Origin: Gammaproteobacteria bacterium
GTDB lineage: Bacteria > Pseudomonadota > Gammaproteobacteria > Arenicellales > Arenicellaceae
Reading direction: 5' to 3'
DNA: 60,708 nucleotides
Assembly: GCA_013002025.1 (NCBI GenBank)
Contig: JABDKW010000062.1
Location: 1-60,708, forward strand
A program made the translations under genes and the position numbers. Of the stretch, positions 24,364-32,300 are shown piece after piece. Numbering within the stretch: the stretch's first letter is position 1; the number at the start of each line of letters is the position of its first letter. The notes beneath the pieces are model-generated. The model was not told the DNA's origin, ran no database searches, and saw nothing but the letters and a program-made list of their open reading frames with translations.

Positions 24364-26331
24364 TTAGGTTTTACGCCGTCTTCGGTTGCGCTGGTTTTGC
24401 TGCCCGGCCACCGGCGAAACAGAAAACTTCATGCCTTCAACAAAGTATTCCTGAAATTTTGGTTCATTGGCGCTTTCGATTTTTCTCACCTTGCGCACTT
24501 CTTCAATAATGCGCTGGCGTTCATCGATATCCAGCAGAGCTTTGGTCGCGCCCACGCCGGCGGCATTACCAACCGAATTAATCTTCTCTTTACGCGCACC
24601 CGGAATTAAGTCCAGATCAGCCACATAGTCCGGGTCCAGATGTGAGCCGAAGGCACCGGCCAGCAACACATGATCGAAGTTTTCAACTTCGAGATAGTCC
24701 ATCAGTAATTGCACGCCGGCATACAAGGCCGCTTTCGCCAACTGGATTGAGCGCACATCGGTTTGCTCTATATAAATTGAGTTATCACCCTGATCTATCA
24801 AGAGAAAGCGCGTGGTGTTATCGACCATATCAAAGCGCTCTGGCGCACGCGATTGCACAAACAATCCGCCCCGATCAATCAGCCCGGCCTGCGCCAGGCA
24901 CACCATCACTTCGATAATGCCGGAACCACAGATGCCGATGGCGCGCGGGTTGGTTTCTTTGAATTCCGGAGTATCGGACCAGGCATCGGTACCGATTAAT
25001 TTGTAGGTCACCGCCAGAGTTTCGGGGTCGATGCGCACCCGCTCAATGGCGCCATGCGAGGCCCGCACGCCGGCACTGATCTCAGCGCCTTCAAAGGCCG
25101 GGCCAGTGGGCGAAGAGGTGGCATAGACCAGACCCTCTTTGGCGAGCATGATTTCGGCATTGGTGCCAATGTCCACCAACAGTGAGGTCGAGGACTGCAT
25201 GGTCTCTATTTCGCTTAAGTAGGCGGCGGCCGTATCGGCACCGACATGCCCGGCAATCAGGGGCAGAAACGAAATGCGACAGGTGGGATGCAGTGCCAGC
25301 GGCAGATCAACCGCGTCAACTTCCATCCAGTCTCGATTAGCGACCGTGAACGGCGCCTGCCCGAGCGGCACCGGCGAAATACCAAAAAACAAATGATGCA
25401 TGATGGGGTTGCCCACCAGCACGATTTCCAGCAGCTTGTCGTGGTCTAGGGCCAACTTTTTACAGGCCTCGTTGAACATCTCCAGTAGCTTGGCACGCAC
25501 CGCTTCGGTCATATCCTTATCGCCACCCTTGTTCATCATCACATAAGACACGCGGCTCATCAGATCCTCACCAAAGCGGATCTGGGGGTTCATGGCAGAT
25601 GACTCAAACAACATTTTGCCGCTGAATAAATCGTAGACATAGAGCGCCAGGGTGGTTGAACCAATATCCACCGCGGCGCCAATAATCGTATGTTGGCCCT
25701 GCGGATAGACGGCCACCACCTGCTGCTGGTCGCGGATCGCGACACTCAATTTACCCTTGCTGTCTTCAATGGTCTTTTGCAGGCCCGACAACAGGTGAAA
25801 GTTGATGGTGGCCTCGATGCCCTGCTCCGCCAGCCTCGCCAGCAAATTCTCGCTGGCAGAAGGGTTGTCGTCCATGGTGGCTTCGGCCAGTTCACACTCC
25901 AGCAATTTGATCGCTGGTTGTACAGAGAAATTGCGCGCAGCGTTACTCTTACTGATGTTGGTCAGGTGTTCCTGCGACGTTTCAGGCACATCCACCACCA
26001 TGTCGCCCTGAATCTGGGCCCGGCAGGCCAGCCGCATGCCCTTAAAGCGGGCAATACGAGTCGTCAAACGGTGCTCTAGATCAGTTAACGGCGAGGCCGC
26101 ATCGGGTGAGCATTCCAGACCATGTTTGGGGTGCGAGCCCTCAATAATTCTCACCCAACACTGGCGGCAATTGCCCTGACCGCCGCACAGCGAGCGGATA
26201 TGAACCCCCGCGTCATGCGCTGCCGCCAACACGGTTTTACTCTGTGGCGCCCGCTTGGACAGGCCGGACGGCGTGAACACCACCCGGTTCAGATCTTCAG
26301 CATTATCTTTTTTTGCAGCAGTATCAGCCAT
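24364..26331 (-). CDS. corrinoid activation protein (RACo-like; 2Fe-2S plus ASKHA domain, DUF4445)
   Basis: This 655-residue reductive activator has an N-terminal [2Fe-2S] ferredoxin domain with ligands Cys49, Cys55, Cys58 and Cys103 (SLCGGQGNCRQCW, LACRAQ), a linker region and an ASKHA ATPase domain starting at AAVDIGSTTLALYVYDL. Such proteins use ATP and low-potential electrons to return accidentally oxidised cob(II)alamin to cob(I)alamin, which matters more under air. The start codon overlaps the stop of the GFA gene (TAATG). The C-terminus ends QRNRRRRKT, a basic tail matched by other members of this system. Confidence 0.85.
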   Translation of the reverse strand: MADTAAKKDNAEDLNRVVFTPSGLSKRAPQSKTVLAAAHDAGVHIRSLCGGQGNCRQCWVRIIEGSHPKHGLECSPDAASPLTDLEHRLTTRIARFKGMRLACRAQIQGDMVVDVPETSQEHLTNISKSNAARNFSVQPAIKLLECELAEATMDDNPSASENLLARLAEQGIEATINFHLLSGLQKTIEDSKGKLSVAIRDQQQVVAVYPQGQHTIIGAAVDIGSTTLALYVYDLFSGKMLFESSAMNPQIRFGEDLMSRVSYVMMNKGGDKDMTEAVRAKLLEMFNEACKKLALDHDKLLEIVLVGNPIMHHLFFGISPVPLGQAPFTVANRDWMEVDAVDLPLALHPTCRISFLPLIAGHVGADTAAAYLSEIETMQSSTSLLVDIGTNAEIMLAKEGLVYATSSPTGPAFEGAEISAGVRASHGAIERVRIDPETLAVTYKLIGTDAWSDTPEFKETNPRAIGICGSGIIEVMVCLAQAGLIDRGGLFVQSRAPERFDMVDNTTRFLLIDQGDNSIYIEQTDVRSIQLAKAALYAGVQLLMDYLEVENFDHVLLAGAFGSHLDPDYVADLDLIPGARKEKINSVGNAAGVGATKALLDIDERQRIIEEVRKVRKIESANEPKFQEYFVEGMKFSVSPVAGQQNQRNRRRRKT

Positions 26332-26738
26332 TATTCAGCCGGCTCTTCCCAATACTCGCTTTGCATCTGATCGGCGGGGATATCATAGTAATCGCCCTTT
26401 TCGCTGACGAATATATGCCCCCTATCACTTAAACCCGCAGTGTTATCCATACAACCAGCAGTCAGGCTCATATAGTTATTTTCATCGTTGCGCCAAAACA
26501 TCTGCGAGCCGCAATCCGGGCAAAATCCGTAGCGAGAGCGCTGGTTCACGTAATACCATTTTGGCTCACCGGTAATTTCGATTTTGTCCAATGCCACCTG
26601 TGAAGCCGCCATAAAGTGCCCGGTCATACGCCGGCATTGCTGACAATGACAATACCAGACCGGCGCGACCTGCTCGGCCTTGTAGGTGATCGCCCCGCAA
26701 GCGCAGGCACCGGTGGTGTTGTGATCAGACTCGCTCAT
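26331..26738 (-). CDS. GFA/CENP-V-family zinc protein (glutathione-dependent formaldehyde-activating type)
   Basis: The 135-residue protein has the family's zinc ligands: ACACGAITY, YCHCQQCRR and GFCPDCGSQMF. The fold binds glutathione adducts; some members are claimed to promote S-hydroxymethylglutathione formation, though this activity is debated. Its place inside a demethylation operon fits formaldehyde handling from the dehydrogenase reactions. It overlaps the activator gene by one base. Confidence 0.75.
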   Translation of the reverse strand: MSESDHNTTGACACGAITYKAEQVAPVWYCHCQQCRRMTGHFMAASQVALDKIEITGEPKWYYVNQRSRYGFCPDCGSQMFWRNDENNYMSLTAGCMDNTAGLSDRGHIFVSEKGDYYDIPADQMQSEYWEEPAE

Positions 26739-26755
26739 TTTGGTGATTGGCGTCT

Positions 26756-27661
26756 CTAGCCGCGGCGCCGACGGCGCCGCCCTTCGCGACCACCAGCAGC
26801 CGCTTCACCTTCTTTAGGTGGCTCGCGATAGTTCAGAATCCAGTTTTCGCAGTTTTTGTCGTTATTAGTGAGCACGTCGGCGGCGCGCACCGATTGCACC
26901 AGCCCGTCATGCAGGGGATTTACAATGGCCGATGTCATGCCGGCGCCAATGGCCATCGGCAGGAAGGCATTATTTATGCCGTGACGATTGGGAATACCAA
27001 AACTGATATTAGACGCACCGCAGGTGGTGTTAACTTTCAGTTCCCTGCGCAGACGACGCACCAGATCAAACACCTGGTTGCCCGCACCACCGATGGCGCC
27101 GATCGGCATTACCAATGGGTCGACCACTACGTCTTCAGGCTTAATACCATAGTCTTGCGCCCGCTCCACGATACGCTTGGCGATTTCAAAGCGTACATCC
27201 GGGTCTTCTGAAATGCCGGTTTCGTCATTGGAGATGGCCACCACCGCGGCATCGTATTTTTTCACCAGCGGCAGTACCCGCTCCATGACTTCTTCCTCGG
27301 CGGTGGTCGAATTAACCAGCGCCCTGCCCTGATAAGCTTCCAGGCCGGCTTCCAAAGCTTCAATAATCGATGAATCGATACACAAGGGAACATCCACCAC
27401 CGCCTGCACTCGACGAATGGTTTCGGCCAGAATCGCGGGTTCATCAGCCAAGGGAATACCGGCGTTTACATCCAGCATCTGCGCACCGGCCGCCACCTGA
27501 GCAATCGCGTCAGATTCAACCCGGCTGTAGTCGCCTTGCTTCATTTCGGCGGCCAAAATTTTGCGGCCAGTCGGGTTGATCCGCTCACCAATCATGACAA
27601 AGGGCTCACCAAAGCCAATGGTGACCTCTTTGCTGGGTGACGATATTACGGTTTTACTCAT
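26756..27661 (-). CDS. methyl-H4folate:corrinoid methyltransferase (MtgA/AcsE/MetH pterin-binding type)
   Basis: This 301-residue TIM-barrel protein of the pterin-binding family shows MIGERINPTGRK, MLDVNAGIP (about 62), PLCIDSSIIEALEAGL (about 95), AISNDETG (about 142), VDPLVMPIG and the Asn of CGASNISFGIP (about 220). It would accept the methyl from the methyl-corrinoid protein to make 5-methyl-H4folate. Its length is normal except for a C-terminal low-complexity extension ending in GREGRRRRRRG, which is not part of the enzyme fold. It sits between the MetF and GFA genes. Confidence 0.85.
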   Translation of the reverse strand: MSKTVISSPSKEVTIGFGEPFVMIGERINPTGRKILAAEMKQGDYSRVESDAIAQVAAGAQMLDVNAGIPLADEPAILAETIRRVQAVVDVPLCIDSSIIEALEAGLEAYQGRALVNSTTAEEEVMERVLPLVKKYDAAVVAISNDETGISEDPDVRFEIAKRIVERAQDYGIKPEDVVVDPLVMPIGAIGGAGNQVFDLVRRLRRELKVNTTCGASNISFGIPNRHGINNAFLPMAIGAGMTSAIVNPLHDGLVQSVRAADVLTNNDKNCENWILNYREPPKEGEAAAGGREGRRRRRRG

Positions 27662-27685
27662 TTCTTTCTCTTCAATGTTAGATGT

Positions 27686-28684
27686 TTAGTTTTCCGGCGC
27701 CCATGGCACTCGACCTTCCAGCACACCCGACTCCTTCACCATTTCGGCGACGAACTCTTCCTGCCGATAGGCCATCACGTGTACGCCACTGACGCCCTCG
27801 ATTTCTTTCACTTCCTGCATTAATTCAACGCAGATTTTCTGGCCTTCGGCCTTTTGTTTTTCTGCGCCTTCCAGCCGTTTAATAATGGCATCGGGAATAT
27901 GCACGCCCGGAACATGGGTGCGCAGCCAGTTGGCGGTCTTGGCGGATGCCAGGGTGCCAACGCCCGGCAGGATAAAGGCCTTCTCAGCCAGACCCATATC
28001 CACCGCACGCTTCATCATGTCTTTCAGCACCGGCATATCAAAGCAATACTGCGACTGGATGAACTGCGCCCCAGCGTCAATTTTTTTCTTGAGTTGCAAT
28101 ACCCGGCTCTCCACCGGCGGCACAAACGGGTTAATGCTGGAACCGGCAAATAACTTTGGTGCCACGTCCAGATGGCGACCGCTCATAAAGCGCGACTCGT
28201 CGCGCATGGTCTTGATGGTGGTCAGCAGCGAGATGCTGTCCAGATCAAACACCGGCTTGGCTTCTGCGTGATCCCCGGCAGACACATCGTCGCCAGTCAG
28301 CGCCAACACATTACACACGCCCATCGCGGCCGCGCCCAGAATGTCGCCCTGAATCGCAATGCGATTCTTATCACGGCAGGAGATCTGCAGAATGGGCGAA
28401 TAACCGATATGCGATAGCAGCGCACAAACCGCCACGCTCGACATATGACAATTGGCACCCGAGCCATCGGTGGCATTGATGGCATCCACCGCGCCATCGA
28501 ACAGCTCGGCGCGGGCGTAGACCTCTTCCGCGTCGGCCGAATCTGGCGGTGCGATTTCGGTGGTCACGGCAAAATGACCGGCGCGCAGTACGCGCTCAAA
28601 GCGGCCGTGCGATATGTGGCCTTCGATCTCCGGTAGCGGGCTGCCGGGATTATCCACAAAGGGGTGGTGAAGCATGTCGTTCAT
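27686..28684 (-). CDS. metF: 5,10-methylene-H4folate reductase (MetF)
   Basis: The product is about 332 residues from the ATG at 28684, which overlaps the TGA of the MetV gene (ATGA); a longer start is possible but would lie inside that gene. MetF barrel landmarks are VTTEIAPPDS (about 37), NATDGSGANCHMS (about 70), QISCRDKNR, LALTGDD (about 125), FIQSQYCFD (about 215) and FILPGVGTL. In this operon it most likely runs in reverse, oxidising 5-methyl-H4folate from the methyltransferase. Coupling to the MetV-type partner suggests a two-subunit enzyme. Confidence 0.85.
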   Translation of the reverse strand: MNDMLHHPFVDNPGSPLPEIEGHISHGRFERVLRAGHFAVTTEIAPPDSADAEEVYARAELFDGAVDAINATDGSGANCHMSSVAVCALLSHIGYSPILQISCRDKNRIAIQGDILGAAAMGVCNVLALTGDDVSAGDHAEAKPVFDLDSISLLTTIKTMRDESRFMSGRHLDVAPKLFAGSSINPFVPPVESRVLQLKKKIDAGAQFIQSQYCFDMPVLKDMMKRAVDMGLAEKAFILPGVGTLASAKTANWLRTHVPGVHIPDAIIKRLEGAEKQKAEGQKICVELMQEVKEIEGVSGVHVMAYRQEEFVAEMVKESGVLEGRVPWAPEN

Positions 28685-29151
28685 TGTTTTGACTCCTGCT
28701 CGGCCGCTTGCTGACGCTCTTCGAGCAAGCGCAACCAAGCGCTGGTGCCCAGATGCGCTTTATTGGTGGCGAATTGAATTTCATGGATCTGATTGCCTTT
28801 GCGCATGCGCGATGCACCATCCCAGGCATCCACCCACACGCATCGCATCTCCGGCTTCACTTCGCAATTACCATTGGCCCGCACGCCACCGCAGGGGCCG
28901 TTACGAATGGTCTTGGGGCAATTCATCGGGCAGGTCATGCCGGTGCTGGATAACACACAGTTGCCACACATCTGGCAATCGAATAAGGCGCCTTTGGTTT
29001 TGGCTTCCACCCAGGTCATGGGTTTATCCAAACGGCCGCCGGATAGTTTGCTCAGCCCACCTATCACAAACAAAATGATCGGCTCGACAAAATCATAGAA
29101 TGCTTCATAAGCGCGCGAATGGCGCGTGGCGAATCGTCGTGCGCTATACAT
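28681..29151 (-). CDS. metV: MetV-type cysteine-rich subunit (MTHFR C-terminal domain family)
   Basis: About 156 residues. The second half contains eight cysteines in a cluster: FDCQMCGNCVLSS, GMTCPMNCPKTIRNGPCGG, GNCEV and MRCVW. This is the separate MTHFR_C domain that, in acetogens, forms MetV and partners MetF; it probably binds zinc or an Fe-S centre and may pass electrons to a carrier other than NADH. The start at 29151 (MYSARRFATRH) overlaps the DUF1638 gene by 8 bases; an ATG at 29178 is an alternative. Confidence 0.75.
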   Translation of the reverse strand: MYSARRFATRHSRAYEAFYDFVEPIILFVIGGLSKLSGGRLDKPMTWVEAKTKGALFDCQMCGNCVLSSTGMTCPMNCPKTIRNGPCGGVRANGNCEVKPEMRCVWVDAWDGASRMRKGNQIHEIQFATNKAHLGTSAWLRLLEERQQAAEQESKQ

Positions 29152-29812
29152 TGCCAGCCCTCGAGGTTTCCAGTTCAATGGGGATACTGCTCAGGCCTTT
29201 TACCAAAGGTTGAATGGCGTCGATGCCAACATAGCGGTATACGTAGTTCATGCCGAAATCCTCGGCACACTGACGCGCTTTGGCCTCCAGTTCCGGGTCC
29301 CGGGTTTGTGCCAGATAAACCATTTGCGTGTAGTGTTCAAAATACACGTCAAACAATTCCGGATAGCGGTCCAGGCCCAGGCCTTCGATAACGAAGTGCT
29401 CAAACTGCTTAACCAGAAAGTCGGTTAGAAAAAAACTACCCAGCTGATCTTCCACAATGTCAGCGTAGTCTTGAGCACCGGCAAAAAATTCAAAGCAATG
29501 TTCGCCCGGCAGGCGAGTGGCATTGTATTTATCCAGCACCTTATCCAATTCGCCGCCCGTTCCGCAGTCGCCATAGGCCACGTAAACATCGGCGTAGTCG
29601 GCCGCGCGTTCAGCCAGCACCTTTTCCACTTCGCCGGCAATAAACTGCGGCGTGTGATGCAACTTGGCTGGCAGGCACTGAATATCGATCACCTGATCCA
29701 GCACGTCGTTGCGCTTGATCAGCTCGACCATGTCATAGGCCAGCGCGCCACAGCCCAGCACTAATCGCTTGCGCAGGGAGTCCGGGCTCGGCTTATAGTT
29801 CCTAGCGGCCAT
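29144..29812 (-). CDS. DUF1638 family protein
   Basis: The product is about 222 residues. Conserved pieces of the family are VLGCGALAYDM (about 20), the LHHTPQFI stretch, VYVAYGDCGTGGELDKVL (about 80) and GEHCFEFFAG (about 105). Cys and His in these motifs suggest metal or corrinoid contact, but no function is established. It is co-encoded with MetV by an 8-base overlap and overlaps the HD gene by 11 bases, so it is an integral part of the methyl-transfer operon. Confidence 0.75.
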   Translation of the reverse strand: MAARNYKPSPDSLRKRLVLGCGALAYDMVELIKRNDVLDQVIDIQCLPAKLHHTPQFIAGEVEKVLAERAADYADVYVAYGDCGTGGELDKVLDKYNATRLPGEHCFEFFAGAQDYADIVEDQLGSFFLTDFLVKQFEHFVIEGLGLDRYPELFDVYFEHYTQMVYLAQTRDPELEAKARQCAEDFGMNYVYRYVGIDAIQPLVKGLSSIPIELETSRAGNV

Positions 29813-30383
29813 AGCGAGCCTGCTGCTCAGCATCAAAGGCCTTCGGTTTGGCCATCACGCGCTCCACAATCGGCCGAAAAAACTCCAGCGATTCCGACTC
29901 ATAGTCCGGGTCAAAGCAGTTCTGGTCATATTCATGACAGAAGCGTACAGCGGTGTCATAAAAGGGGTGATCCTTAAATTGATCCCGGGCATTACGGTCA
30001 CCGCCACAGTGATGCGCGTAGTAGTACATTTGAAAAATGCCGTGGTGTTTTACCACCCAGTAAATTTCATCGCTGACGAAAGGCCGTAAGATTGCCGCTG
30101 CCATCTCGCTGTGAGAATAGGTAGCCAACTCGTCGCCCAGATCATGCAGTAGTGCGGCCACAATCATTTCATCAGATTCACCGGCGCGTTGGGCGCGGGT
30201 GGCGGCCTGCAAGCAGTGTTCCAGGCGCGAAACCTTGTAGCCGGCCAGAGAATGCTCAAGCTTTGCCAGGGCCTCGAGAATTCGGTCAGGTAGCCCCGCT
30301 TTGTATTGATCTTCCAATTGATCAAGGTAAGCGTACTCCTCCGCAGTGCCGTCTTGCATTCGGATAAAATCGACTGTTTTCAT
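29802..30383 (-). CDS. HD-domain diiron oxygenase-like protein, TmpB/PhnZ type
   Basis: The 193-residue protein has the six-ligand set of HD-family mixed-valent diiron oxygenases: His in RLEHCLQ, His-Asp in LLHDLGD, His in YSHSEM, His in VKHHG, and Asp in EYDQNCFD. The loop YKVSRLEH precedes the first ligand as in phosphonate-cleaving members. TmpB converts hydroxylated 2-(trimethylammonio)ethylphosphonate to glycine betaine and phosphate. Its ATG overlaps the stop of the TmpA-like gene, which strongly supports a paired function. Pairing on another trimethylammonium substrate cannot be excluded. Confidence 0.65.
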   Translation of the reverse strand: MKTVDFIRMQDGTAEEYAYLDQLEDQYKAGLPDRILEALAKLEHSLAGYKVSRLEHCLQAATRAQRAGESDEMIVAALLHDLGDELATYSHSEMAAAILRPFVSDEIYWVVKHHGIFQMYYYAHHCGGDRNARDQFKDHPFYDTAVRFCHEYDQNCFDPDYESESLEFFRPIVERVMAKPKAFDAEQQARYGR

Positions 30384-31516
30384 CACGCAGCCACCTGTGT
30401 TTTTTTAATCATGCGTATGCGGCTCAACACGTCGTCCATGTCCATATAGGAGAGCTGTAGATGACGTTGGCCGGCGCCGCTATAGGCGTTACGGCCGTGC
30501 ATAACCCGCAAATTATTGGTCACCATGATGTCGCCCGTTTCGAGACGGAACTGTACCTTATTCTCGGGTGCTTCGATCAATCGTCCTATTTTTTTATAGG
30601 CCGCGTAGAACGCCTCCATTTGCTCAGCCGGAATATTTGAGGGGCGTGCCAGCTGATTGGAAAATCGAAATACTTTTAACTTGCCGTCGGTATCCAGCGT
30701 TAGTAGTGGGTTGCCTGATGCAATATCACCGCGCGCACTATCCATTTGGAAAAACACCGGCGTTTTGGTCAATATTTCGTAAGCCTCGGGAGCTTGCTGT
30801 TTAAGCTGTTCTGCGACTTTGAAACCATCCACTGCTGTGCTCTCGCCGCCTTCAGTCTCATTGGCTAGAAAATGAAACATCTGCACACCCGGCGGGTTGT
30901 TGTAGCAGGGCATGTCAGTATGCGGCTTCAGTTCCAATGTGGTGGACGCCACATTGTAGGCGTTGTATTCGCCGGGCGTGGCACGCACATTATGCAGCCG
31001 GTCGTAAATCACCTCGCGCACCACCGCAACGAATTCTGCGAACCGCTCAATTTCCGCTTCTTTGAGCGGCGCATTACGCACAATGGTTAAGCCGTAGTCA
31101 CGTAGATCACAACACCAGTTAAGCAACGTCTGCTGATCATCGTCATGCAGCGCCCGATAATCGTATTCCGGAATCTGGTTCTGGATTTCGCTGCCCCACA
31201 GTTTTATTTCGCCAGCGGCGAGGTCGGTTTGAAATCGGCTATGGCTGTAATCGTGACGCTTTAGCCAGTCCATAGCGTAGCGACTGTGGTGACCATCGTT
31301 CCAGGCGACTACCAACTCAGTGTCAGATATGTCAGCGCTTTGCGGCGCGATATCATCCGCGATCTCCGCGGTTACCAGCGTGCGCTCCAGCGTGTCAGGA
31401 TGAACGCACTCAGTGCAGCCGCAATTGTCGCGCAACCAAACATAATGAAATTCACTGCTGCGTTGAGATGGATGATCCAACTCAATATTCAGTGATGTTT
31501 GATTGAGCGTCAGCAT
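30383..31516 (-). CDS. gamma-butyrobetaine-hydroxylase-like 2OG oxygenase, TmpA type
   Basis: About 377 residues from the ATG at 31516; a longer reading would run into the corrinoid gene. The N-terminal zinc domain (WLRDNCGCTECVHP, about 26-39) and a TauD-like domain follow the plan of gamma-butyrobetaine hydroxylase. The iron site is H-x-D in KPHTDMPCYNNP (about 198) and the distal His in VMHGRNAYSG, with the 2OG Arg in QRHLQLSY. TmpA hydroxylates 2-(trimethylammonio)ethylphosphonate at C1. The overlap with the HD gene and the glycine-betaine-consuming genes around it favour that role over carnitine synthesis. Confidence 0.75.
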   Translation of the reverse strand: MLTLNQTSLNIELDHPSQRSSEFHYVWLRDNCGCTECVHPDTLERTLVTAEIADDIAPQSADISDTELVVAWNDGHHSRYAMDWLKRHDYSHSRFQTDLAAGEIKLWGSEIQNQIPEYDYRALHDDDQQTLLNWCCDLRDYGLTIVRNAPLKEAEIERFAEFVAVVREVIYDRLHNVRATPGEYNAYNVASTTLELKPHTDMPCYNNPPGVQMFHFLANETEGGESTAVDGFKVAEQLKQQAPEAYEILTKTPVFFQMDSARGDIASGNPLLTLDTDGKLKVFRFSNQLARPSNIPAEQMEAFYAAYKKIGRLIEAPENKVQFRLETGDIMVTNNLRVMHGRNAYSGAGQRHLQLSYMDMDDVLSRIRMIKKTQVAA

Positions 31517-31538
31517 GGCGTGTTTCTCAGCTAGCTGC

Positions 31539-32228
31539 TTATCGCAAGCTCTCTGCGTAAGCGGTGGCGATCTCGGCGCTGCGTGCCGCATCACGGCCGT
31601 AAGCCGGAGCACCGATGGCATCGGCAAATTCCTGATTAAGCGGTGCACCACCAACCATGATATGCACATCGTCCATCATGCCGCGCTTGTCGAATTCTTC
31701 GATCACCACGCCCATATAAGGCATGGTGGTGGTCAACAGCGCAGACATGCCCATGATGACCGGCTTGTGTTCTTCAACCGCTTCCAGATAATTTTCCACC
31801 GGATTGTTAATGCCAAGGTCGATTACTTCAAAGCCAGCGCCTTCAAGCATCATGCCGACCAGGTTTTTGCCAATATCGTGAATGTCACCCTTCACTGTGC
31901 CGATAACATATTTGCCGAGCGAAATATCCACACTGCTGTTGGCCAGAATGGGGCGCAACAACACCATGCCGCTTTTCATGGCGGCGGCGCATTTCAACAC
32001 CTCAGGGACGAACAGGATGCCATCGCGAAAGTCTTCGCCGACAATTTTCATGCCGCCGACCAATGCATCGCCCAGCACATTATTGGCGTCCATGCCGCGG
32101 CCTAATAGAATTTCGACACCTTCTGCGACTTCCTCGTCCATGCCATCGTAGAGGTCGTCCTGGATTTGTTCGACCAACTCTTTGTCGTCTAAATCGTTTA
32201 AGTCGAAATCTTCTTGGTCATCACTCAT
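31539..32228 (-). CDS. corrinoid (B12-binding) methyl carrier protein, MtgC/MttC-like
   Basis: This 229-residue carrier has a helical cap domain (about 15-105, with VPEVLKCAAAMKSGM) and a Rossmann-like B12 domain. The cobalt-binding His is H117 in GDIHDIGKN, and ligand-pocket motifs MGMSALLTTTM and VGGAPLN follow. It shuttles the methyl group between the MttB homologue and the methyl-H4folate enzyme. The first 36 residues are unusual: 17 are Asp or Glu and one is Lys, continuing ahead of the cap domain. The partner proteins carry Arg-rich tails. It lies between the dehydrogenase and TmpA-like genes. Confidence 0.9.
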   Translation of the reverse strand: MSDDQEDFDLNDLDDKELVEQIQDDLYDGMDEEVAEGVEILLGRGMDANNVLGDALVGGMKIVGEDFRDGILFVPEVLKCAAAMKSGMVLLRPILANSSVDISLGKYVIGTVKGDIHDIGKNLVGMMLEGAGFEVIDLGINNPVENYLEAVEEHKPVIMGMSALLTTTMPYMGVVIEEFDKRGMMDDVHIMVGGAPLNQEFADAIGAPAYGRDAARSAEIATAYAESLR

Positions 32229-32300
32229 TTTATTTTCCTCGGTTTTAATGCCTGGAACTGCTTTTTGCTTCGCTACAGCTATCTGTAAATGGCGTACGTT

